Source: DASRRB01 sp036732755 (lineage in GTDB: Bacteria; Planctomycetota; B15-G4; SIAN01). Taken from it: a DNA stretch of 36,513 nt. The notes beneath the pieces were generated by a model that saw nothing but the letters and a program-made list of their open reading frames with translations, was not told where the DNA came from and made no database searches. The DNA is taken from NCBI GenBank assembly GCA_036732755.1, contig DAINBU010000047.1:1-36513 (forward strand), given 5' to 3'. Of the stretch, positions 1-10,345 are shown piece after piece. A program made the translations under genes and the position numbers. Within the stretch, counting starts at the first letter, position 1. Each line of letters opens with the position of its first letter.

Positions 1-2
1 CC

Positions 3-1019
<1,017 letters not shown>

Positions 1020-1037
1020 GGAGCCGTCGAGACCCCC

Positions 1038-1364
1038 ATGGAGCGTCCGAGGCAGCTCTTCCGCGACTGGGGCCTCACGCTGGCGCTGCTGCTCGCCGCG
1101 GTCCTGATCTACTGGAAGACGACCGTCCCGGCGCTCGCGCTGAACCGCGAGCTCGACCGCCGCCACGTCGAGCTCCTGGAGCAGCAGCAGCAGCGGCGCG
1201 ACGAGCTCGAGCGGCTCGACGCGAAGGAGTCGGCGATCACCGACCCGATCGAGCTCGAGCGCGCCCACCGCGATCAGTTCGGCTCGCTCGGACTCCCGAA
1301 CAACGAGGTCCTGATCCGGATCGGCGACGACGCCGTTGCGCCGCCGACGAAACCGGGCGGCTGA
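1038..1364 (+). CDS. FtsB/DivIC-like septum formation initiator protein
   Basis: A 108-residue protein with a short basic N-terminus, one membrane segment at about residues 12-27 (LTLALLLAAVLIYW) and then a charged, Leu/Glu/Gln-rich coiled coil at about 34-68. The C-terminus is a short globular stretch that includes ITDPIELERAHRD. This is the FtsB/DivIC architecture; in that family the coiled coil pairs with FtsL and FtsQ in the division complex. Position directly after enolase supports the call, because eno-ftsB linkage is common. Sequence divergence means the exact FtsB versus DivIC assignment is open. The upstream Shine-Dalgarno is weak and distant (GGGAG near 1019-1023). Confidence 0.8.
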   Translation: MERPRQLFRDWGLTLALLLAAVLIYWKTTVPALALNRELDRRHVELLEQQQQRRDELERLDAKESAITDPIELERAHRDQFGSLGLPNNEVLIRIGDDAVAPPTKPGG

Positions 1365-1371
1365 GCGGGCC

Positions 1372-3513
1372 GTGCGTGCCGCGCCGCTCCGCGCCGCGTC
1401 GCTCGCGGCCTGCGCGTCCGTGCTGGCCGCGGCGCCGGCCGCCGCGCAGCACCTCGTCCTCTACGAGGGCGAGGACTTCCTCAACACGACCTTCGTCGGC
1501 GACGAGGCCGAGGCGGCGCGCCTCGCTCTCTACCGCGCCGAGGAGCAGCTCGGCGCGCGGCAGCCCAAGGAGGCGGGGCGCGAGATCGTGAAGCTCCTGC
1601 GCGGCGAGGCGCGCGGCCTGGTCCGCTACGGCGAGCGGCTGGTCGTCCCGGTCGAGACCGCGGCGCTCTTCGTCCTGCTGCGGTTGCCCGAGCCGATCCG
1701 CGCCGAGCTCGCGCGCGAGGAGGCGGCGGCGGGCGGCGCGACGCCGCCGGCCGGCCTCGACGACAGCGACGCGCTGCGCGCCTTCGCGCTGCGCCATCCG
1801 CTGGCGGCGGCGGGGGAGGGCGCGCTGCTCGAAGCGGGCGTGCGCGAGCTGCTCGCCGGCGAGCCGGGCTCGGCCGCGGCCGACCTCGAGCGGCTGGTCC
1901 ACTGGCCCACCGCGTGGCCGGGCGCGACGCGCAACGTCGCGGCGGCGCGGCTGCTCGAGGCGCAGGCGCGCTCGGGCGGATTCGTGAACGGCGCCATCTC
2001 GCACTGGCCGCGCGGCGCCGACGCGACGATCGCGCGCGGCGGCGCCGTGACGCGCCTCGACGAGCTGCTCGCGGCGGCGCGGCCGCTGCCGGAGCCGCGC
2101 GAGGACCTCTCCGAGGCGCCCGCCTTCGCGGCCGCGTGGCCGCAGCCGCCGCTCGAGACGTCGGGCGTGGTGCGCTACGCCGACCACCGCTGGCGCTTCA
2201 GCCTGAACAACGACGGGCAGCCCGGCGAGAGCGGCGCGGCGCGCCGCGACCTGCCGACGCGCGCGCCGGTCGTGCTGCCCGGCCCCGACGGCGACCGCCT
2301 CGCGATGGTGGAGGCGGACGGCCTGCACGTGCGGCGCATCGCGGGCGGCGAGGAGGCGTTCGCGCCGCTGCGCTTCGACTTCGACCTCCACCTCGATCCG
2401 CGCGTGGCTCTCCCGGTGCTCGACCGCTCCGGCCTCGCGCGCTTCGGCGACCGCCTCTACCTCACGCTCGAGCTCCTCGCGTCGCGGCGCTTCGACGCGC
2501 GGTTCGGCGTCGAGTCGGCGTCGACGGCGCTCTTCGCCTTCGACCTGAAGCGCGAGTGCTACGTCGAGTTTGCCGTCACCAGCGCCGAGCTCCTGCGCGA
2601 TCCCGCTCTGGCCGGCTACGTCTTCGCGGGACCGCCGGTCGAGAGCGGCGGCCGGATCCTGGTCAGCGCGTCGCGCCTGGTCGGCAAGGAGACCGAGGTC
2701 GCGCTGCTCGCCTTCGACGCGAAGAGCGGCGCGCCGGCCGGCCACGTCCTGCTCGCGCGCGCCGCCAACGTGCCGGAGTACAGCGACCGCCTCAGCAACG
2801 ACAACTTCTGGCGCGTCGAGCCGTCGCCCGTCGTCGTGCGCGACGGCGTCGCCTTCGTCTGCACCAACGTCGGCCTGATGGCGGCGGTGCGCACCGCCGA
2901 CCTCGGGCTCGTCTGGGGCTACCGCTACCACCGGCGCGATTCGCCGGTGAGCGAGAAGTTCTCCCGCAGCTGCCTCTACGCGAACGGCGGCTGGATCGGC
3001 CGGCCGCCGGTCGTGCTGGCCGACCGCGTGGTCGCGACGCCGTCCGACTCGAACTACGCCTACGTCTTCGCGCGCTGGCCCGACGCGCGCGGCGACCTCG
3101 TCCTGAACGAACCGATCCAGCGCGACTCGCGCGTCGTCCTGGTCGGCGCGACCGCCGACTCGCTCTACTTCGTGCAGCGCGTCGGCGATCCGGGCGCGCC
3201 GCGCTGGTTCGTCGAGGCGACCGACCACGAGGGCGTGCCGCGCTGGACCTCGGTCAAGCTGCCGGTCGGCGAGCGGATCGCCGGCGTGCCGGTCCTGACG
3301 CGGCGCCACCTGTTCGTCGCGACCGACCACGTCGTCTACCCGATCGTGCTCGCGCGCGAGGGGAGCTTCTACGACCGGCCGATCGGCCTGCCCGAGCGCC
3401 TCGGCCAGCCGCCGCCCGACGTCGCCGGCTTCGGCGACCTCGCGGTGAGCGGCCGCTACCTCGTCTCGACCTCGGCGCTCTTCACCCTCGTCTTCGAGTC
3501 GGCGAAGGAGTGA
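1372..3513 (+). CDS. Secreted PQQ-like beta-propeller protein
   Basis: A 713-residue exported protein. I choose GTG 1372 because it gives a basic start followed by a hydrophobic signal peptide (LAACASVLAAAPAAA, cleavage near AAAQ) and does not overlap the previous gene; an upstream TTG at 1336 is possible but would overlap it. Residues about 20-230 are mainly helical. From about 260 onward, blade-like repeats follow, such as STALFAFDLK, VALLAFDAKSG, GLMAAVRTADLGLVW and NYAYVFARWPDAR, as in PQQ-like/quinoprotein propellers. Several phrases recur in the 1542-residue protein at 15072-19700 (for example xTNxGLxAAV), so the two are probably paralogous. Substrate or partner is unknown; a periplasmic scaffold or binding role is inferred. 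Confidence 0.75.
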   Translation: MRAAPLRAASLAACASVLAAAPAAAQHLVLYEGEDFLNTTFVGDEAEAARLALYRAEEQLGARQPKEAGREIVKLLRGEARGLVRYGERLVVPVETAALFVLLRLPEPIRAELAREEAAAGGATPPAGLDDSDALRAFALRHPLAAAGEGALLEAGVRELLAGEPGSAAADLERLVHWPTAWPGATRNVAAARLLEAQARSGGFVNGAISHWPRGADATIARGGAVTRLDELLAAARPLPEPREDLSEAPAFAAAWPQPPLETSGVVRYADHRWRFSLNNDGQPGESGAARRDLPTRAPVVLPGPDGDRLAMVEADGLHVRRIAGGEEAFAPLRFDFDLHLDPRVALPVLDRSGLARFGDRLYLTLELLASRRFDARFGVESASTALFAFDLKRECYVEFAVTSAELLRDPALAGYVFAGPPVESGGRILVSASRLVGKETEVALLAFDAKSGAPAGHVLLARAANVPEYSDRLSNDNFWRVEPSPVVVRDGVAFVCTNVGLMAAVRTADLGLVWGYRYHRRDSPVSEKFSRSCLYANGGWIGRPPVVLADRVVATPSDSNYAYVFARWPDARGDLVLNEPIQRDSRVVLVGATADSLYFVQRVGDPGAPRWFVEATDHEGVPRWTSVKLPVGERIAGVPVLTRRHLFVATDHVVYPIVLAREGSFYDRPIGLPERLGQPPPDVAGFGDLAVSGRYLVSTSALFTLVFESAKE

Positions 3514-3517
3514 GCCG

Positions 3518-6500
3518 ATGGCGGAGCGCCCGCTCGGCCGCGTCGCCTCCCTCGCCGCCCGGGTCGCTTGCGCGGCGCTGCTCGCGTCCGCGGCGCGCGG
3601 CCAGCAGCACGCCGTCCCGTCCGACCACGCCGAGCGCCTCGAGCGCGGCACGAAGCTCTTCAAGGACGAGGTCGGACCGATCCTCGTCGCGCGCTGCCTC
3701 AAATGCCATGGCGGGGAGGTGGTGCGCGGGCAGTTCGACCTGACGACGCGCGAGGGGCTGCTCGCCGGCAGCAAGAACGGCGGCGTGGTCGAGCCCTTCG
3801 ACGCCAAGGAGAGCCGGCTGCTGAAGCTCGTGCGTCACGAAGAGGCGCCGGCGATGCCGTTCAAGTCGGCGTCGCTGCCCGACGAGGAGATCGCGAAGCT
3901 CTCCGACTGGATCGACCTCGGCGCGCCCTACGCGGCGCCGCTCGGCGGCAAGGAGGCCGACGCCGCCGGCAAGCCGGGCGGGCGCAAGCGCGACGAGGTG
4001 AGCGACGCCGACCGCTCGTTCTGGTCGTTCTGCAGGCTCGCGCGCCCCGCGCCGCCCGACGTCGCCGACGCGGCGTGGTGCCGCACGCCCGTCGACCGTT
4101 TCGTCCGCGCGAAGCTCGAGGCGGCGCACGCGGCGCCGGCGGGCGACGCGCCGCGGCGCGTGCTGGCGCGGCGGGCGTGGTTCGACCTGCTCGGCGAGCC
4201 GCCGACGCCGGAGCAGGTCGCGCTCTTCGAGGCCGACGCGGCTCCCGACGCCTGGCCGCGCCTGATCGGGCGGCTGCTCGCCGATCCGCGCTTCGGCGAG
4301 CGGTGGGGGAGGCACTGGCTCGACGTCGCGCGCTACGCGGAGAGCCACGGCTTCGAGCACGACACCGACCGCCCCTTCGCGTGGACCTACCGCGACTTCG
4401 TGATCCGCGCGCTCGAGCGCGACCTGCCCTTCGACGAGTTCGTCCGCTGGCAGATCGCCGGCGACGAGCTTTCGCCCGACGATCCCGAGGCGTGGTACGC
4501 GACCGGCTTCCTCGGCTGCGGCGTGCACGCGACGCAGATCACTGCGAGCCAGGTCGAGAAGGAGCGCTACGACGAATTGGACGACGTCGTGGCGACGATC
4601 GGCACGTCGATGCTCGGCCTCACCGTCGGCTGCGCGCGCTGCCACGACCACAAGTTCGATCCGATCCCGACGCGCGATTACTACCGGATGGTCGCGACCT
4701 TCACGAAGACGGTGCGCAGCGACTTCGACGTCGTGACGAACGCGGCGGAGTGGCGCGCGCAGATGGCGCGCTGGGAGAAAGAGCACGCGCCGCTCGTCGC
4801 GGAGCTCGCCGATTTCGAGAAGCACGACTCGCCGGGACGCTTCGAAAAGTGGCTGGGCGTGAAGCAGGCCGACGTCGCGGAAGCGGCGGCCGACGAATCC
4901 GCGGCGGCGCCGTGGGTCGTCGTCCCGCCGGGCGGCGCGATCGTCTCGAGCGGTGGAGCGACCTTCACCGGAAGGGACGACGACTCGTGGGTCGCCGAGG
5001 GCGAGCGCGCCGAGCACGACGCGTATCGCTTCCAAGTCGACCTCGACCGTCGATTCGATGGCCGCTCGGACGGCGCGTCGCGGGTCGCGGCGGTGCGGAT
5101 CGAGGCGCTCGCCGATCCGTCGCTGCCGCACGGCGGCCCGGGCCGCGCCGACAACGGGAACTTCGGACTGACGGAGCTCACCGCGACTTACACCGACCAT
5201 GACCGGTTGGGCGACCGCCCGGGCGACGATCCGCCGAAGAGCGATCCGATCGCCTTCGCGCGCGCGCGCTCGACCTTCGACCAGGCGGGGCTGCCGGCGT
5301 CCGCGGCGATCGACGGCAACGACGCGCCCGACTCGGCCTGCTGGGCCGTCGATCCGCAGTTCGGGCGCGACCACGCCGCGGTCTTCGAGCTCGCCGCGCC
5401 GCTCGATCCGGGGCGCGGCGGCGTGCTCGAGTTCACGCTCCACTTCAACACGAACGTCGGCCACTCGATCGGCCGGCTGCGCGTTTCGATCGCGGCCGTC
5501 GCCGCCGCCGACCTGCGCGCGCCGTCCCGGAGCGCCGCCGTCGCCGCGGCGTTCACGCGCCTCGCCCATCCGACGCCCGCCGATCGCACGCTGCTCGAGA
5601 AGCTCGTGCGCGAGCGCGACCCCGACTGGCGCAAGCTCCACGACGCGGTCGCGGCGCACGAGGCGCAGCGACCGAAGCCGAAGACGCAGAAGGCGCAGAT
5701 CTGCAGCGAGGGCGTGCCGGCGATCCGGCTCCACACGCAGGGCGGCGACTTCCTCGAGGCGACCCACTTCCTGAAGCGCGGCGACCCGGGCCAGAAGCTC
5801 GAGGTCGCGACGCCGGCGTTCCTGCAGGTGCTGACGCGCGGCGAGGAGCCCGAGCGGCGCTGGCGGGAGGCGGCGCCGGCCGGCGCGCGCACCCCGCAGG
5901 ACCGCGCCGCGCTCGCGCGCTGGCTCACCGACGTCGACGACGGCGCGGGCAGCCTGCTCGCGCGCGTCTGCGTCAACCGCCTCTGGCAGCACCTCTTCGG
6001 GCGCGGGATCGTCGCGACGCCCTCCGACTTCGGGTCGACGGGCGACGCGCCGAGCCATCCCGAGCTGCTCGAGTGGCTCGCGTGCGAGCTGGTGGAGAGC
6101 GGCTGGAGCGTGAAGCACGTCGTCGCCCTGCTCGCGACGAGCCGCGTCTACCTCGAAGCGGGCGGCGACGAGGCGGTGCGCGCCGCCGACCCCGAGGAGC
6201 GCCTCTTCTCGCGCCACGCGGCGCGCCGTCTCGAGGCGGAGGCGGTGCGCGACGCGATGCTCGCGGTGAGCGGCCGGCTCGACCCGCGCCGAAAGGACGG
6301 GAGCGCGCACGACGTCGCCGAGCCGCGCCGCAGCGTCTACCTCTTCGTCAAGCGCAGCCGCCTCGTCCCGATGCTCTCGCTCTTCGACGCCCCCAACGCG
6401 CTCTCGGGCGTCGGCCGCCGCCAGGTGACCACGGTCGCGCCGCAGTCGCTCTTCCTCATGAACCATCCGGTCGTGCGCGACTGGTCCGCGTCGTTCGCGC

Positions 6501-6724
6501 GACGGCTCGACGACCGGCCCGACCCCACGGACTTCGTGCGCGGCGCATACGCGCTCGCGTTCCAGCGCGCGCCGACGGCCGAGGAGCTCGCCGACGCGAC
6601 CGCCTTCCTCGCCGAGCAGGCGGGCCGGATCGCAGCCGAGGGGCGCGCGCCCGCCGACGCTCTGGCGCGCGTCGACTTCTGCCAGGCGCTCTTCGGCGCC
6701 CACGAGTTCGTCTACGTCGAGTAG
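3518..6724 (+). CDS. PSD1-type protein: cytochrome c + DUF1549 + DUF1553
   Basis: A 1068-residue exported protein typical of Planctomycetota. The start is fixed by AAGGAG at 3505-3510, seven bases upstream. A signal peptide (about residues 1-29) is followed by a planctomycete cytochrome C domain with heme motif CLKCH (C60, C63, H64) ending in DxIDLGAPY near 130. DUF1549 spans about 187-390 and holds a second CxxCH (C372, C375, H376, in CARCHDHKFDP). A beta-rich region resembling a carbohydrate-binding fold lies at about 470-640. DUF1553 fills about 800-1060 (VNRLWQHLFGRGIVATPSDFG). Catalytic activity of DUF1549/DUF1553 is not established; these proteins are encoded beside DUF1501 proteins, as here, and are often linked to polysaccharide breakdown. 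Two c-type heme sites suggest electron transfer outside the cytoplasm. Confidence 0.93.
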   Translation: MAERPLGRVASLAARVACAALLASAARGQQHAVPSDHAERLERGTKLFKDEVGPILVARCLKCHGGEVVRGQFDLTTREGLLAGSKNGGVVEPFDAKESRLLKLVRHEEAPAMPFKSASLPDEEIAKLSDWIDLGAPYAAPLGGKEADAAGKPGGRKRDEVSDADRSFWSFCRLARPAPPDVADAAWCRTPVDRFVRAKLEAAHAAPAGDAPRRVLARRAWFDLLGEPPTPEQVALFEADAAPDAWPRLIGRLLADPRFGERWGRHWLDVARYAESHGFEHDTDRPFAWTYRDFVIRALERDLPFDEFVRWQIAGDELSPDDPEAWYATGFLGCGVHATQITASQVEKERYDELDDVVATIGTSMLGLTVGCARCHDHKFDPIPTRDYYRMVATFTKTVRSDFDVVTNAAEWRAQMARWEKEHAPLVAELADFEKHDSPGRFEKWLGVKQADVAEAAADESAAAPWVVVPPGGAIVSSGGATFTGRDDDSWVAEGERAEHDAYRFQVDLDRRFDGRSDGASRVAAVRIEALADPSLPHGGPGRADNGNFGLTELTATYTDHDRLGDRPGDDPPKSDPIAFARARSTFDQAGLPASAAIDGNDAPDSACWAVDPQFGRDHAAVFELAAPLDPGRGGVLEFTLHFNTNVGHSIGRLRVSIAAVAAADLRAPSRSAAVAAAFTRLAHPTPADRTLLEKLVRERDPDWRKLHDAVAAHEAQRPKPKTQKAQICSEGVPAIRLHTQGGDFLEATHFLKRGDPGQKLEVATPAFLQVLTRGEEPERRWREAAPAGARTPQDRAALARWLTDVDDGAGSLLARVCVNRLWQHLFGRGIVATPSDFGSTGDAPSHPELLEWLACELVESGWSVKHVVALLATSRVYLEAGGDEAVRAADPEERLFSRHAARRLEAEAVRDAMLAVSGRLDPRRKDGSAHDVAEPRRSVYLFVKRSRLVPMLSLFDAPNALSGVGRRQVTTVAPQSLFLMNHPVVRDWSASFARRLDDRPDPTDFVRGAYALAFQRAPTAEELADATAFLAEQAGRIAAEGRAPADALARVDFCQALFGAHEFVYVE

Positions 6725-6783
6725 AGTTTCGCGGCCCGATCGCGTGATGTTCCGCGTTCCGTCGGCCACCCCGGGGGGCGAGC

Positions 6784-8289
6784 GTGCCGGAATCCGTGCC
6801 CGAGCAGCCGTCGCCGCGCCTGCCGTCGCGCCGCGAAATGCTGCGCCGCGCCGGCAACGGCTTCGGCCTGCTCGCACTCGCGCACCTGCTCGAGAGCGAG
6901 GCGGACGCGCGGCCGGCTCCGGCTCCCGCGAGAACGCCGCGTGACGGTCCCTCGAGCACCGAATCGGGCCCGCTCGCCGCGAAGCCGCCGCACTTCGCGC
7001 CGCGCGCGAAGAGCGTGATCTGGCTCTTCATCAACGGCGGGCCGAGCCACGTCGACACGTGGGACTGGAAGCCCGAGCTCGCCAAGCGCGACGGCCAGCC
7101 GCTCGCCGGCCTCGAGCCGACCACCGGCTTCTTCTCGAAGGAGGTCGGGCCGCTCATGAAGTCGCCGTTCACCTTCGCGCAGCACGGCGAATCGGGCGCG
7201 TTCGTGAGCGAGATCTTCCCGAACCTCGCCCATCACGTGGACGACATCGCGTTCGTCCACTCGTGCTTCACGGAGACCAACAACCACTCGCCCGCCCTCT
7301 TCCAGATCAACACCGGCATGTCGCGCATGGGCTTCCCGTCGGTCGGCGCGTGGGTCACCTACGGGCTCGGCAGCGAGAGCAGGAACCTCCCCGCATTCGT
7401 CGTCATGACCGACATGAAGGGGCGCGGCCTGCCGAAGGGCTACGCGCAGAACTGGTCGTCGGGATTCCTGCCCGGCGTCTTCCAGGGCACCGCGCTGAAC
7501 CAGCAGGGGCCGCCGCTCGACGACCTGGTGCGACCCGCCGACGAGAGCGACGGCGACCAGCGCGGCACGCTCGACCTGCTCGGCCGCATGAACCGCCGCT
7601 TCCAGGAGCAGCACCCGCTCGAGCCCGAGCTCGACGCGCGCACTCGCAGCTTCGAGCTCGCCTACCGCATGCAGATGGCGGCGCCCGACGCGCTCGACTG
7701 GACGAGCGAGCCCGAGTCGATCCGCCGCCTCTACGGGACCGACCTCGCGCACTGCGGCCCGTTCGCGAAGCAGTGCCTGATGGCGCGCCGCCTCGTCGAG
7801 CGCGGCGTCCGGTTCGTCCAGCTCTATTCAGGCGGCGAGGAGAACGAGCGCAGCTGGGACGGTCACCTCGATCTCGCCGGCAACCACCGCCAGTTCGCGG
7901 GCGAGACCGACCAGCCGATCGCGGCGCTCCTCGCCGACCTGAAGCAGCGCGGCCTCCTCGACACGACCCTCGTGATCTGGGGCGGCGAGTTCGGGCGGCT
8001 GCCCGTCGTCCAGCGCCCGCCCGGCTCGACGCAGGCCGGCCGCGACCACAACCCGCACGCGTTCACGACCTGGTTCTGCGGCGGCGGGACGAAAGGCGGC
8101 GTCCACCACGGATCGACGGACGAGATCGGTTTCAAGTCCGTGACGGATCGCGTCAGCATCAACGACTTGCACGCGACCATCCTCCACCTGCTCGGGATGG
8201 AGCACACCCGCCTCACGTACCGCCACAACGGCCGCGATTTCCGGCTCACCGACGTGGCCGGTCGCGTCGTACAGGCGATCCTCGCCTGA
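6784..8289 (+). CDS. DUF1501 family (sulfatase-like) Tat-exported protein
   Basis: A 501-residue protein. The GTG start at 6784 is chosen because it keeps the twin-arginine-like signal SRREMLRRAGNGFGLLALA (residues about 18-36); the later ATG at 6838 would lose it. DUF1501 proteins have an alkaline-phosphatase/sulfatase-like fold, and the expected motifs are visible: INGGPSHVDTWDWKP near residue 80, FVHSCFTETNNHSPA near 160, WGGEFGRLP near 400 and the C-terminal GRDHNPHAFTTWFCGGG near 420. It follows the PSD1 gene by 59 bp, the standard pairing in planctomycetes. The specific substrate is unknown. Confidence 0.93.
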   Translation: MPESVPEQPSPRLPSRREMLRRAGNGFGLLALAHLLESEADARPAPAPARTPRDGPSSTESGPLAAKPPHFAPRAKSVIWLFINGGPSHVDTWDWKPELAKRDGQPLAGLEPTTGFFSKEVGPLMKSPFTFAQHGESGAFVSEIFPNLAHHVDDIAFVHSCFTETNNHSPALFQINTGMSRMGFPSVGAWVTYGLGSESRNLPAFVVMTDMKGRGLPKGYAQNWSSGFLPGVFQGTALNQQGPPLDDLVRPADESDGDQRGTLDLLGRMNRRFQEQHPLEPELDARTRSFELAYRMQMAAPDALDWTSEPESIRRLYGTDLAHCGPFAKQCLMARRLVERGVRFVQLYSGGEENERSWDGHLDLAGNHRQFAGETDQPIAALLADLKQRGLLDTTLVIWGGEFGRLPVVQRPPGSTQAGRDHNPHAFTTWFCGGGTKGGVHHGSTDEIGFKSVTDRVSINDLHATILHLLGMEHTRLTYRHNGRDFRLTDVAGRVVQAILA

Positions 8290-8300
8290 CCCGCACGGTC

Positions 8301-8324
8301 GGGACGCCGGCCGCGTCCGGTCCC
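8301..8324 (+). terminator. Possible terminator-like hairpin after the DUF1501 gene
   Basis: Eleven bases after the DUF1501 stop, GGGAC (8301-8305) can pair with GTCCC (8320-8324) and CGG with CCG inside it, with a two-base bulge and a six-base loop. There is no T-tract, so intrinsic termination is uncertain, but the spot separates two gene groups. Confidence 0.25.
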
Positions 8325-8419
8325 CCGGATTCTTCCTGCGCCTCCCGATCGGTCGATGCATAGTGGAGCGGTGCTCGAGGGCGCGCCTCGCGCGCCGCCA
8401 GGAACGCGGAGACGCACGG

Positions 8420-9463
<1,044 letters not shown>

Positions 9464-10345
9464 GGTCGTCGATCGGCTCGGGCGTCTCGAGGTCAAGGCC
9501 CGGCTGATCGTCGAGGGGTTCCTTCAGGGCGCGCACGAGAGCCCCTATCGCGGCGTCTCCGTCGAGTTCGCGGAGCACCGCGAGTACGTGCCGGGCGACG
9601 ACCTGCGCCACCTCGACTGGAAGGTGTACGGGCGCAGCGACAAGTACTTCATCAAGCAGTACCAGGAGGAGACGAACCTCCGCTGCCTGATCGCGCTCGA
9701 CACGTCGGGCTCGATGCGCTTCCCCGAGGGCTTCGACACCACGCGCTACCAGTACGGGACGCTGCTGGCGGCAGCCCTCTCGCTGCTGCTGCTGCGCCAG
9801 CGCGACGCGGCGGGGCTCGCGCTCTTCGACACCAGCGTCCACCACTTCGTCGAGCCGCAGTCGCGCCCCGCGCACCTCAGCTCGATCGTGAAGACGCTCG
9901 AGACGGGCGCGCGCGCCGCCGAGACGCGCACCTCGCTGCTGCCGGTGCTGAACGACCTGGCCGAGCGCACGCACCGGCGCAGCCTGATCGTGCTGATCTC
10001 CGACTTCTTCGCGCCGGTGGCCGACACGCTGAAGGGGCTCGCGCGCCTGCGCAGCCGCAAGCACGACGTGCTCCTGCTGCAGCTCCTCACGCCCGAGGAG
10101 CTCACCTTCGAGTTCGCGCGCAACACGCAGTACAAGTTCGTCGGGCTCGAGAACAGCGGCGAGCTGCGGGTCGACCCGCGCGCGATGAAGGGCGAGTACC
10201 TCGAGGCGCTCGCGAACTTCCGCAAGGAACTGCGCCGGGGCTGCCTGAAGGAGCGCGTCGACTTCGAGTCGATCGACACCAGCGTGTCGCTGGACAAGCC
10301 GCTCACCGCGATCCTGTCGCGGCGCGCGCGCCGGGCGACGCGCCG

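Noticed and set aside
1237..3807. Long minus-strand open frame of 856 codons opposite the propeller gene
   Set aside because: It is Arg/Glu/Ala-rich shadow sequence from very GC-rich coding on the + strand and shows no family motif.
3482..6877. Minus-strand open frame of 1131 codons opposite the PSD1 gene
   Set aside because: The + strand has clear heme motifs and DUF1549/DUF1553; the reverse frame is compositional only.
8363..8419. Upstream GTG start for the MoxR gene
   Set aside because: It adds a 19-residue basic stretch absent from the family; ATG 8420 is adequate.
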